A stretch of 64,000 nucleotides of DNA from Bombus terrestris. Its lineage: Eukaryota; Arthropoda; Insecta; Hymenoptera; Apidae. The DNA is taken from contig NC_063282.1 in NCBI RefSeq assembly GCF_910591885.1, forward strand, positions 7,515,501 to 7,579,500, in the 5' to 3' direction. Made by a program: the position numbers and the translations under genes. Under the pieces are notes generated by a model, which saw only the letters and a program-made list of their open reading frames with translations, was not told the DNA's origin and did not search any database. Of the stretch, positions 25,301 through 39,600 are shown one piece after another; the stretch's first letter is position 1; every line of letters begins with the position of its first letter.

Positions 25301-28300
25301 TTCTCGTTTGCGAAGCTGCCCCTCACATACGTATAAATATATACACACCACATGTAATACAAATACAAGTACAGACAAGTGCAAGTCTTACGGCATCATA
25401 TACACGTGACGTTTAAATATTAATAGTTATACACAATGTGTGGATATACAGATTGGTATATATAGGCCTTTTGTTTGAGATGATTGACTTAGATTGCACT
25501 CACCATGTTATAATCATCTATTTTGCTGATAGAGCGGAGAAAGATGTTGACCTTCACATTTGTCGGCCCATCTAATACGTCGACCGGAACAGAACAAAAC
25601 AAATCGATTAATTAAAAAATCAGTTGCCGTGGCACCGAGATTTACATGGATTTTTTATTTATTTATTTATTTGTTATTCTTTTCTTTAATTCTTTGGCTT
25701 TAGCTCTTTTCGCTCGTTACTCGGCCGCTTCTATCCGGCATAATTTTCCTTCCTTTTTGTTTCACCTTCGAAACAGCTGTATATATGAATGAAGAAGGAA
25801 ATGGTTGTCTTTTGGATCATGAATAGGAGGAACTTTTCGTTTCACGTCGTTTTCTTTCGTTTTCAAAGGAAATTCTGAAATGGTTCGCGGTTCTCGAAAT
25901 TTTGATCGATCTCGCTAAAAAAAAAAGATAGAGCATTTCTTTCTTTATTTTTTCTTTTTTTTTCTCAGGTACTTTTCAACGCGATACTTGCTTGCCTGTA
26001 AATCGTCGTTCCTCCGGTAATATAGGACAAGCGGATGACTATGAGATGTCATGGAGGTATGATTTGTACGCATGAGAACATCCAAGCTAGCTAATGTTGC
26101 ACGATGAAATGTTTCACGATGCGAGCCTCGGCAATTGAATTGCAAAGTAAACGAGCGGTCGGATTAGTTTATGCAACGATTCGGCGCCGTTTCGCGCCAC
26201 TTGCTACGAATTATGGTGGCTTCCGTGTGTTCGATCCTCGAGATATCACAGCTCGACGAATGTTGCGAATTTTTAACATCTTCCCAAGCTTCTTCTTCTT
26301 TTTCCTTTTTTCCTTTCGGCAATTTTTCTATTTGTTTCATATAATAGTCGTTCGACGCTCGAATCTCAAGAAACTTATTAATAGATAAAGAGAGGCTGAA
26401 GAGTTTGGAAAAATGATAAAAAATTCGCAAGCCACTAGTGTCCACTCTATATGAATGCTAATGGTTTCAATGGTATGATCGAGTGCACTTTGTTTTAGTT
26501 CGATCCCTTTTTTTAAATCGTTCACGCTTCTGTGCGAAAGAAAGTTGACTCGTTTAACGTAGTCACGTCAATGATGTGGATCCTTCTTGAAAAGGTGGTC
26601 CCACTTTAGACTACAATATGTGAATTGGTCGAGTTAGTATATCGTTTAAATCTTTCGAACATATTTCTTTATCCTGTAATAGAAATAGCAACGATTAAAA
26701 TGACGATTTCTTTTTTCTTTTACAGCTATCGAGTCTTACGCTACGAGTTAGAACGGTTTTCTTGATCTACGATATTTAATTAGATCAAGTGTTGTACAAT
26801 TTATTTTTACTATTTACGTAGCGATTGAAAGGAGCACTTTGAACATTTCGTAAAAAACGTGTTCAGTTTAAAGCTGAATCACGATGAAGGATGAAAATTA
26901 TGGTAAGATTACAGTCACATATTTTAAGACGGGGAGATGCTTGATTAGATGCAACGATAATCAAATAGGTAGCGAGTGAGGCGTCCCAAAATTTGACAAG
27001 ACAACCTCTATAAAAATAATATCGTTGAAGCTACACTATTTTCTATGACAGCGAAGAAACAAAAATTACGTTGGAGCTTGTAAGCGTCTCAACTTCTCTC
27101 AGCGACGATACGCAACTTGTTCGAAAGAGGATTAAACGAGAGTCGAAGTCGAAACAAAAGGGGGAAAAGATCTCTTGACAATGGATGATGGACTGAACGT
27201 CTCGTGAAGGTATTCGAACGTGTAACTCGTGAGGAATGAGATGAACGATGATATCGTTTCATTTTTTAAGCAGCTTCCAGACGGTGATAGCGAACGATTC
27301 TTGCCTCGTTTCTGTTTGCATGTTACACAGAGAAACGAAGGAGAACCATTGGAATCGTCGGAGATACCGCGTTTCTCGAAACCTGTTATTCCTTTTTCCC
27401 TTAGAAAAATCTCGATCGAATGCATCCTTTGAGGAAAATGATCTACGAAGAAGGATAAATAGAAAAGCTCGCATACATGTGTATATATACATAGAATGTT
27501 TGTTAAGCGTCGTACAAATTGAAGAACAAAGGAAACACGGAAAACATACAGAAAAAGAGATAGGAAAATATAATAAGACAAAGTATCTTGAAAAATATTC
27601 GAAAATTATTCGATAGGCTAACGTTGAAGTTACATCAAACTTCCAAAGATCTGCTTGTTCACGATGATGAACTCGTTATTGACAAAACGAGATCTCTGTT
27701 ACGATCTCGTTTTATTAACTACAATTTCATATAATTTCTCGTAGTCGTCGTCGTTTTTGCATCGAACAACTTTGAAACTTTATAGACGCCATCACGCAGA
27801 AATCGATAGTTTTAATTAGAATATTACCGAGCGGACCGGTGATTTTCGACGATTTCTCGTTTTCCAAATGATTGAAAATTGCACACATCTGTACAACATG
27901 CTGTGCATGCCCCGCCATCGTTTAATCCCTTACTGCACTCTACTTTCTTCTTCTCTTTTATCTGTCTTTATTCTTTTCGTATTTTCTTTCTTTTTGCAAA
28001 ATATTTTAAATATTTTCGTTAAACTCTAATTTACATTGATTGAAGGACAGATCGGCCGATGAACACACACGTTCCTTGCTGCTACGTCGCTACTACCTCG
28101 AACGAGGAAATCGAATATGTCTCGAGTGAATCGAGGTTTAATAATTATTATCTTCTATCTCTGTAATATTAAACAAAAGTGGAATTACGAGAAAATTGCG
28201 TTGAAAGTTGATGAGAAATACGCGAAGCCACGGAATATGAAACATTTGATAATTACGACTTCGGTATTAAACATATTTACAGTATCGATTGGCGATTAAA

Positions 28301-31300
28301 TAATTTCTTCCACGTGCGTTGAACGAGACACAGATATATTAATCGACTGAAAATAACAAACGAAGCTTCGTAAATGCTACAAAATTCGTAAGACGGATGG
28401 AAAAATTGTTTACCTGTGCTATTTTACGGATAAAAAAAAGAAGGACAAAGAATTACTGCGTTCGTTAAATAGGTAGAATAAAATACGAAAGAAAGAGAAT
28501 AAATAAAAAGAGCTAGTCTTTCTACGCAGACAAATCGAGAGAAAGAACACATGCGAGAAATAAAAAAAGGGAATGACTCACCAGTTGAACGGATCTCGCA
28601 GTTTGAAGGAAAAGTATTCAGCTCTACTGCTATAGCACGTAGAAGACGAAATTCAGAGCAAATACTACAAAATATCTGTCGAAACAATTACGATTATTTT
28701 AAAAAAAGTAAAATGTAGCTAAAAATTGTCCGATCTAATCGTAAGCCAGCTGAAAAGTATTTCGTTTAACATTCGACAAACACCTGGCGAGGAGCGAAAT
28801 GTCTTACAAAATTCTACGAAAATTCCTCAAAGTCCCATTCTGTGCACGCTAATTTCGCCAGTTTATCGATTAACACCTTTAAGGGCTGATTTTTTCAAAC
28901 AATCCTAAAGATACGACAATTTTCTTTCTGCCCCTAAAAGAGTTAACGAATCACCAAACAGAAGCGAAACGTTTAAAAATATCTAAATATTGGGAATATT
29001 CTTTGAACTTTCTTTTAAGGCAGATCTAAGACAGAAGAGATAGAAACGATATTAAAGGATATTTTTTGGAAATAGGGTGGCGTTAATGTGAACGCCACCA
29101 TTAACGTTTTTGTTGAAAGAAAATACCCCATATTATAGATAGCACCCACTTTCTTCTCTTTTTTTTTTTTTTTTACTTTTGCAGTTTGCAACAAATACAA
29201 AGCCGCGTTAGTGTGCGGGAAAACGAAGTTTTCTTTTTAGCGGTACTATGAATAAAAAAAAACTATAGCAGCACGAAACACACGAGTCTAGTTGACATTA
29301 TGCAATAAGGGATTAAATAGAAAAATCGTTAGCGGATGTTACTTGAAATATAATCGTATGTGCGATATAAAACAACAAAGGAGGATAATAATATAATAAA
29401 ACGGGTAAAGAAACGAACAAGAAATTCGAACAGAGTGTATATATTCTTGATACTGCGTGTATATCGCGCCATTAGGCGAACGGCAATTTTGTCAGCATCT
29501 CAACGATTCACACGTGATACAATACTTGATAGGAAGAACAAAAAAAAAAAAAAAAGAAAGAATAGAAAAACCAAAACAGAGAATGCGTATGTTAAAAAAA
29601 CAACAAACTCCATTAAATCATCTACGACACAATAGCGTGTGAGCGACAGTATATATGGTGTATTCTTTTTTTTTTTTTTTTAATTACGCGCAGCACGACG
29701 CTATTTTAACGAATTATCTGGAATGAGATTCTGATACTTCGCCGAAAATTGTTAATATCTTTAATATTTTTTATCGTTATCTAAAAATATTAAAAATATT
29801 AGAAAGACGAGAGATACCGTATTTTTAGAATTCGTACTTTTGCCTCGCGAGTGGAGAAAAATTTCCGGTCGTGCTATTCGTAACAGTTCGAGTTTCTCTT
29901 ATGCATACAAAACATATGCTTGCTTAATATAACATACGAGATAATATAATAGTGGAATTAAAAAAGTTTATGATAGTGGGCCTTAAATACGCACGAGAGA
30001 GCCTGGTATAAAAGGGAAAGACAACACAAAGAGGTAAAGAGGAAACGTGTAACGTGTACGTGTGTTTCTTCTTCTTCGTTTTTCTTTCTCTTTCTAGATT
30101 TTTATATATATATATATATTGCGAGACAAAGAGCAGCTTTATATATTATAAGAATACTACGTAGAGAATTAGCAGTGAAATACGTGTGCGTATGTATAAT
30201 ACGTTGGTTAATATGTATGTATTATCATACAAACACATAGTAAATGATATTCATTGCACGTCTAGCCACTATTCTCTGGCCAACTATAATCGAAATCTTC
30301 TCGTCTTCTAGACGTTCTAAACGTTCAAATGTCTATTCACATTCCTCGAGAGAACGACTTTCAAGGGGTTTTCAACTATAAGACTGCGGAAACATCAGTG
30401 CCAGACCGTGCTATGGTATACTAGAAGGATCAAAAAATTTTGTCTATCATAAGTTACGCTTCGATCGTAGAAAGAACTTTTTTTTTGTTATGGTCGATCG
30501 ACTAAGTATACTAGGAATCTCGTAGATTTGCCATCGACTTTGATAAACACGCGGGGCACGAGACAAAGTTTTCTCTGTTTCTTCGTACGAGTGCTTCTTC
30601 GGAAAAAGGAACCGATGTACGTCAAGTTCGTTCTTACAATTGGAAGAAAAGTGAGTTTACTAATCGGAAATCGTGCGAATATTTGGAAAAAAAGAACGAC
30701 GAACAATTATATAACAACTCCATAGTTGCTGGGATAATCTAACTAATCAGAGAACGACTTCTATGTGTATAATAGCATAATATATATATCGATCTCTGTA
30801 TTTATAATACATACAGATTGTACAGTCAACATTTAGTAGTACAACACTTAGTAGTATGTATATATAATATAATAGAGGTACGTGTAGGCGTGTGTTTGTG
30901 ATTTTTTAGGGCATTTGATATTTTTTTTTTTTCTTTTTTATTTAACTTACCATCGTAACGTCATCTATTTTTGAGATACTTCGAACAAATATGTTGACGC
31001 GGACAACCGCGGGCCCATCTAACATAGCAAACAGAATAAATAAAATTAATCAATCGTTGAGTAATATCAGTCGCATCGAAGGGATGTAATGAAAATAGAA
31101 AGAAACGCTTCTCGAGCTTTCTACGCTTTCTGCGCTTCCTGCAATCAAACGGGCAAACTTTTCGAAATTCTATATTCTTTTCGTCGTTAATTTATTATTT
31201 GTATTTCTCTGTACTTTATTTAATATTATTACGAATATTTCTTTTTCTTCGCTTTAAGAGAATTGATTTCTTCGAAAAAGTAGTGGTGAATCGTTGATTC

Positions 31301-33616
31301 GAGTGATTCGTATCATTTGATTTTTGAAAATCATCAAACTATCTTTGAGTTTCTTATGGGTCGTTATACGTATACATATCGTAGTAAAAAATGAACGATA
31401 ACTTTAGGGGGAGTAACAGATCGAACTAATCAATCGTAAAGCAAACTAGTGAAAATACAGATTCTTAACGAAAAGCATCAAAGAGAAGAAAAGAAGATAG
31501 ACACTAAAAAAAAAAAGAAGTGGAAAGAATGAGTTAAGGAACAATTTATTTGATGAATATAACATATAAGTATATCGAGAGTCTAAGAATTTTACAAGCG
31601 TTTATAAGAACTTTTCATTCGTGTATACACAGTGTTCAAGTTATTAGCTCCGAGCGTTATTTTTTTTTTTTTTGTGAGAAAAATAAAAGAAGACAATCAT
31701 TGACTTATAAATAAATAAAAGAAGACTTGTCATTGTATGTGTTTCTCACAAAGAAATGCTGGCAATTAATAACGTGAACATCTTGTATATTATTTTACGG
31801 ATCCTTAAGAACGTGGTTTTACCATTTAAAAAACGAAGCAGTAGCAGAATTACTGTACTTAATTTTCGAGTTCAGTGGATCGAGAATAGCTGCAGGAAAT
31901 TATAGTTTCCTCCTGGTTTTGATCTTCGTATATATTGAACAAATATACGTGTAATATTGCCGTCTTATTAATTTCGTGTACATAATTCTTGGTAACAAGA
32001 TAAAGTAACTTCTCGCGCGTACAAGCGTTAAATGAAGAAGAGACCGACTAGTTTTTCGCTTCTATTCGCAAATATTCTTGACAAATATTCTTTGACAAAT
32101 ATTTGAACGACTACAGCTTGTAAATGAAATCTGAATTCACAGAAAATCTCAATTATTTCGCGTAATTGACGAACATTCTCAATAAATATCTAGGAAATAT
32201 TAGGACTTTTGAAATATTCAAGCGAGTATAGATACAAGTAAAAATCGAATCGTCTTGTGTGTCATGTAATTCATAGAAATTTCCATAAATTCTTATTTGT
32301 ATTGTTTCGTGTAATACGTGGATATTTTTGTAAGACAATTTGAAAAACTGAATTACGTTGGATGCTTCTGATATAACTGTTCTCTGCGTTGTTATATCAT
32401 GGGCAATCTCAACAAGTTGTTTAAGAGTTAATTTGTTGGTTGGACGAGCCAGGCGTATCGTCCTGAGCCATACAGAGTGTTTGCGTAACATTCCGCCCTA
32501 CATGAACCAGGACAAGACGTCGGACACGTTGTTTCTGTAGTCAGTGTCGAGCATTCACTAATCCTTAATTTACATAATTTGCGTCAATGCTACTATTCTC
32601 AGATTAAGAAAGCATTAAGAAAAAGAAAGGATGAAACAAATAAATGCATCTTACTCGATCTTGCATTTTAAAGCGAAACGCAGAGCTACTAAAATGATTC
32701 TTCAAATCTTCGAATGTTACTTTCGAATTTTGAAAATCATTCTATAGCGCGCGTGTAAGAAGCGGCTTAGCCTTGTATTTAGCAATATGGAAATTCGATA
32801 GGAGGTTTACGTGAGCATAAAAGACTCTCGTGTTCCGGTATCGAAAATTTGAAACAAACTCTGTACATTACTTCTGGATAGCTTTCTCTTCTGAATCGTT
32901 GTCTCTATCGAATGCATTTTGTAAAACAGAGATCGTCGACACAGTGAATCAAAAACATCCTCGTTGCTCGACGCTCTTCGAATAAATCTTTTTGACTCAC
33001 TTTCCACGTACTGTTTACTTTCATTAAATTTCAATACTTTGGTTGGACGCGTTATTGTCCTGTGTCTTTACACGTGTACATTCTATTAATTAATTTTTCT
33101 ATCGTTGAATCTCGATCATAGTCCAGACAGACTATGATAAATTTCAAATTCCAATCCTTTTCCGATTTCTCAATATCCTGACGCAGGTTGCAAATCGCGC
33201 GAAATGCATGCAGAAAATTCGCAGAACGTCGCAACCTCGTCTCAAGTATATCCGGACGCGTCTACGATTCGTCACGAAGCTACGTGAAACGTGTGATTTC
33301 GCCTATCGTAGAACTACTTGTCAGGACCGCCTCTGATCGGAAAATAATTTACGAACCACGCACAATTGTATCGATCCTCTGTGTGTACTCACATCGTGTG
33401 ACACGTTGAAAAGGTAGAACAAGTAAAACCGGACGTATCTGATCGTTCGTGAACGCAATTAAACGTAGCAAAACGTAATTACTAAGTCATCAAGCACTAT
33501 GAGGAACTACGAAAAACGGGGATGAAAAACTTGGAGGGAACCTATGAGACCAAACACTCTGCCAATATAATCCCTTTCCATTTCTTTTCTCTTATCTTTC
33601 CCTCTCTCTCTCCATC

Positions 33617-33658
<42 letters not shown>

Positions 33659-36600
33659 CTCTCGTTTCTCTTTTCTCGCTTTCCTATCCCTCTCCTCCTT
33701 TATCTTTCAGTTTCGTCTCTTTTTCTCCCTTCATCTTTCATTTTTCTCTCTTCGTCTCTCCCTCTGTAACAACGCCTGTGCTCCTATGTATAGCGTATAA
33801 ACTGTGTATGTACATACGTGAACATCGAAGCTAGAATGCCACATGCCTGTATCTATGCTAGAGATGCTAATTGGTTTTGTGTGTGATTAGTCATTCTAAA
33901 TTAAAGGGGAGAATCAATATTGTACACAGATGAAAAATAAAGGCAACAGATATTGATTAATATGTATATCTGGCTGTGTGAGAGAACGGGTGTGAGGGGG
34001 AGGCGACAGGTAGTAATCAACAAAGTGATAGACGAGATCGATGGGAGCAGACAGAACTTTTAATCAGAATCTACGAAGGGATCTATGGCGAGCGTCGCGC
34101 GACAGTGTTCCCAGATCGAAGGATTTATTTCGGGAAGGACACCCTCCGTGCCTAGAATCGTATATTTGTATGATTGATAATCGTGAAAATTCCTTCGTGG
34201 CCATTTGCCGAATACTTGTGAAAAACTATTTTTGAATAGAATTATTCGATCGAAAATGAAATATCGTTGATGGAGATAATGTCTTGTACCGTCGCGCTGG
34301 TACTGGTAAGAGATATTTTATTGGTTTTGGCTTCGCTCGCTTAATTTCGTTTATTGAAAAGTCTAGCCAAAACCTGGTCGCCAACAATTATCAACATTTA
34401 CGTACGGCGATACAAGACGTAAGCTCGGCCAACAACGTTTCGTTAAAGATCGAATAATTCTGTGGCGGGAATGCCTATTCGTGTACACACGGTAAGATAA
34501 ATTACATCAAGGCCAGACGATTCTTCAAATATTTAAAATGAATTTTCGGACGATGTTCGTACGTATGACTGTAACCACAGAGCATCAGGAAAGATTGCTT
34601 TCCCAATTATTACAGAAAGAGAAAGAAAAATCTTTCCTAATGTTCCGATTAATGCAAACTTCCTTTTGCGATCGATTAGACGTAATGCGATTCTAGCAGG
34701 AGGGTAAACTCGACAGAGGTCTCGTGCGAATTTCTAACGACTGTTCCTTCGTACCATTAGCAATTCGTATATCGTACTGCAATCTTATTCATTGACGTAT
34801 ATAAATGGAAGATTTCCACACGACCGTAGAATTCGATTCCAATCGAAATTTTATCGAGCGAATTTACCATTTCAATTCGAATAGGTCGTATGATAGAATT
34901 TTCACATCATTCTCTGTGAAATTAAAAAGATTTCCTCTATTCGAATTGTAATGAGTCGCATGAAAAACTTATCGGATGATGATTCTCCGTTTCGAAATTC
35001 ATTTGTTTCGATCGAAACGTATTAAACGCAATTTTCGCATAATTCTCTGTGAAATTAAAAGATTCTGTTCGAATTAAAAAAAGAAAAACCTTCTATTCGA
35101 ATTAAGATATTCTATTGGAGTCGTAAGAAATCGCACGCAAGATCAACAATTAGAACTCCTTATCGGATTTTCTCTGTCGAATTAACACGCAATTCCCAGA
35201 AAAATTCTTATAAAATCTGGCATCACTGGCAAGGAACGGATAGTGTTGACACAATAATGAATGGTAACGGAGAAGGGACAAGATGCTGGCTTGCTGCCAT
35301 TGTTATGGTCGCCGTTCGCGTAAATGCTGAGGCCTTGTTCAACAATCTTTTCTTCTTTTCTTTTATACGTTCTTTACTTTTTTCTTTTCTTTTCTTTTCT
35401 TCTTTTTTTTTTTGGTTCTCGTTTTGCTTCTGAAATTGATTATCGAGACTCTAAGACCTACATTGCGCCTACTTTTAATCATTGCAAGCAACAGAAAAAT
35501 AAGGAAACAGTACCCGCCAAGAGAGAAATGGCATTGCACCGCGTTGTAAAGATTTTTGGATTGGTTTAATGTATACTTACCATCTTGATGTCACTAATTG
35601 TCGCAATGCTTCGCACAAACAGGTTTACCCGGACAATGGCCGGCCCATCTAAGGGCAAAAACAATAGAGCCCCCTTTTAGTCAGTCAATTTTTTTTTCGT
35701 GTCTTACAATACTCTACTGGAATAGTTTTGTCTTTTTATTTGTTTCGTTTTTTTTTTTTTTTGTGATTTACTTTCGTTTACCAAAAATTTGTTCATTTCC
35801 TTGAGTGTTCTTTTCGTTTCTCTTTTTTTCCAAATTTCCTACGAATGGCCGTGTTACTTTCTTTCGTAAGGGTTGTCGAGGTAAAGGGGACAGAGTAAGG
35901 GGAAAATTAGACGAAAATCCTCAATCGTTTTTTCGAACCATCTCCTCGTGTGGTCTTCGTGTAAGTTGTCCTAATCGCTGTCGATAATCGTCTAGATATC
36001 GGACAGATTAAAGATTTCTTTAATCCTGGGATTGTAGTCATTTCGTATGTGCCATACATTGTGGCTAGATACACACATATACGGGAACGTTTGTACCAAA
36101 GTAGGCTTGTTTCATTTTTATCGAGAATTCGGATGTGCTCGTGTAACAAGTAGAAAAAGTACACGGTGTGTAGGTCTCTACTACGGATTAGGGGATTAAA
36201 TGTCTAGAACGTTCGGAAGCTACGGGCAAAGTGCTGTGACACAGACACCGAAACAGATTTGGTAATCGGACTCTCACATTAAGAATAGATCTTCATATAT
36301 ACAGGCTGTTTCATGAGATTTCCAAAGAAATTTCAATGGTATTTACTTAGAGAAATATTATCTAAAGTTCTTGCAATATCAATGGCAATATCGTAAAACT
36401 ACTACATTATTAACATAACGAAGGCTGATTGTCAAAATAAAAGTCCATCGCTCTTACATTGAGTGTAATAAAAGTACGCTTGTTTAACGTCCACTGTGTA
36501 TTCTCGATGATTTATAATTGAGAAAAATTATGAATTTTCCTTAAAAATTCCATACGTTTGAAGGTATTTTATTATATGTTTTTATTATTTTTTTTTTTAA

Positions 36601-39600
36601 TTAAATTTTTATTCGCGCTACATGAAACACCCTGCCGGTACATGTAACTACGATAAATTATAAACGTGTAATTATCTGCCCCAATTTACTTCGAACCTTT
36701 TATCTACTTAGACGCATTAACTGTTTTATCTATCCCTCGTGTTTAATTACATAACTGTATCAGCATATAGACGGAACGAACTCCGCTGTTAAAACATTTC
36801 GCTTATTCTTTTGCATTACGTTAATTGTTTCGTCGTAAGTTATTCGATCCATCGTAAGAATATAGATAGAATTGCTCTTACCTTTGCTTGCCATTTGAGT
36901 AAACCCGATAAACTGTTCCCATTTCGTTCTGTTTTCCTTTGCTCGAGTACGGTACAAGAAGCAATCGTGTAACAATGATTAACAAGCAGACGGTTGTGTT
37001 TCTCAGTCATAGCTACCAGCTGAAACGAAATCTTTCCCTGTTTCTAATTAGAGACTCGTCTGTGGCTGTAAATTGGTATGGCCGCAAAAAGAAAAAAAAG
37101 AAAAGAGAAAAAAGAAAGAGAAACAGGAAAAAAAGGGAAAACCGCTGCTCTCTAAATATGCTGTCTGATGGTAAAGAGAAAAGAAAGGGCAACGAGTATA
37201 TCTGGAAATGGTAGAGAAAGAAGAAAAAAAAAGAAACCCTCGTGACACAACATGAACCTCGAGGCGGTACGAAGTCGACTGTAATTATCGACGATATACT
37301 ATACTTTCTCTGACCTATCGAACAATAGGAATTCGCGGTCCAATTTTCCGAGGCGTTCAATGCCATTGTCTGAAATTCTACACGGTGTTTTGTACAGAGC
37401 AGACAGTTACGCGAGATGGAATATGTTCCGGGCGCATAATTAGGACTAATCGAACTTAGCTCGCAACGTGATTCGCTGATAGGAATTTAGAACGTTGGAA
37501 ATTCCAGCGAGGAAGAGAATTGCGGCTAATAGAGAGACTGTGAAGAGTAATCGAAAAATTTCCCACAACCTGGATACCGATACCTGTTAACCCTATTACA
37601 TCAATTTTTGTCCAATTGTAATTTTCTATCGTCGAACGACTATTTAATTTGAAGGAAAATATGAAAGAATCGTCGTTGTGCTTCTCGTTTCGGTTTCGAA
37701 ACGTTTAAAATTTGTATTCTTTTATTTTGCTGAGACGAGAGACAAAAATTCGTATGTCTTCGTAGGATCATAATTTCATCCTTACAAAGTAATCGTATGA
37801 AATAGAGTGTTGTTCTCGTCGGACTGTAATGATAGAATTCCAAATAAGCTTTATGCCAAATATTTGTGCAAATCGCTTGTTTCTCTGGATAGAAATATTG
37901 CAGAGATACGTTCTTAGGCTGTTACGTAATTTGGAAATGAAAGGGTTGACAAGTATCTGCTTCAATTAAATTAAATAAATTTGCAAAGATTTGCTACAAA
38001 TAAAACAAAAGAATCACGCAGGATGCTATTCAATAAACGTAGATTTTAACGAATCGGTCAAAAATTTCAACTAATCTTAAAAAAAAAAATTATGTTCAAA
38101 GAGAGTAGGACAACTTTCATTAGTTTGGCGTAGTCAACGTTTGTGCCAGTATTAAAATGGTTAAAAGCTTCACTGCAACTGAAAAGACAAATTTCTTTAG
38201 CAGGAAACTCATAGTAGAAATTGTAGAGGTATTAAAAAGATATAAAGGAAACTAAAATGGAAACTAATGATAAAGATACAACAAGCGACCCTTTTTCAGA
38301 TACTATCATGTATGCATGTCGTGTATACGTATGAATAGAGGTATCTTGTCTACATTTTCATCCACTTCATTCGTATAAGAAAGACAAAATATAAACAGAA
38401 AAAAATATGTAAATAATAAACCTTCGCTTGCTCAAGTGTCATCATCCCTTTTTTCCTAGCAAGGCAGAATCATCCCCCTGCCTATCTCTCCTCTCCTCCT
38501 CCACTCCATCATCATCTCCATTTTTAATATCTTCACGATATGGAAATTTGGCAGGTTACCACCGTACACTACTTTGCATTCAAATTTCTTTGGAAAAAAA
38601 ACAAATGAATATATAAACATATTGATTTCCTGTCTTGTTCTGTCAGATAAGCGAAAGGCTACGTGAAATACGTCATGCTGCGACTGCCATCTTACACAGA
38701 AGCAAAATTGATCCCTGTGTTCTCCTCACGTTGTTTCTTTAACGTGACTTGTACATTTTCAATAAATCCTGGTGCAGCACGATAGATATTTTATTTTATC
38801 GTTATCAAAAGTTTCAGCATTTTAAATTACCGCTTTTGAAATATTGTGTTGAAATTTTGACGAGTTGCAAGTATTCTTATTTTTCAGAAATATACTGAGA
38901 CAATGTCAGCGCCATAAACATAGCGTTTTAATATTATTAGTTAGGAAAGTATACATTTTAGTCTAATAAACGTATCGTCGTTTCCCTTTTACTTTTAAGG
39001 AACAAAGCCTGAGTCCTCCGGTTTCAGATTTCAGGAATTTTCCAGTAAGAAATTGTAACAAACATGTAATAGTAATTATTAGACGTTGTTACATAAAAAG
39101 TGAAATAGAAACGAATGTAAATCCATTAGATCAAAAATGTATCTTCTATTCTTCTGTACTTTTCTAATCTGTGATTTTCAAACACTCTGTATTGAGAATA
39201 CGAGTATCAGTGTCTGAAAATATACTCTTCATGAAATTACTTACAACGATTATCAAAACGATCTTCCAAAGGGATAAAGTTACATGAAAGTATCTCGAAT
39301 GTTACCAACAGAAATCTAAATTTTCCTTCTTATTTTCTGACATACGTGGGTGTCCTACCAGCTATGTTTACCTAAAACATTTTCCTTATTTCAAATAATA
39401 CGTGAACATATTACTTGTGAGAGTTATAAGATTGAAGAAGAAACATGCTGACGGCAATCGTTTCTTTACAGATGACGTAAAGCGGATCCGGAGAACAATC
39501 TTGATTTTTTAAATACAATAGTAACAGTATCACGTGTGTGTGTTCCCATAGAGAATGCGACAGATTTTAAAAAGCAAACTCTCAAAAGAAGATTGCTAAC

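Larger units (their letters stand above)
31019..35580. other. GluCl intron between exons 3a and 3b
   Basis: No supported exon. It contains a possible decayed transposase fragment (32341-32540), a (TC)n microsatellite and diverged direct repeats near 35 kb, all listed separately. Confidence 0.55.
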
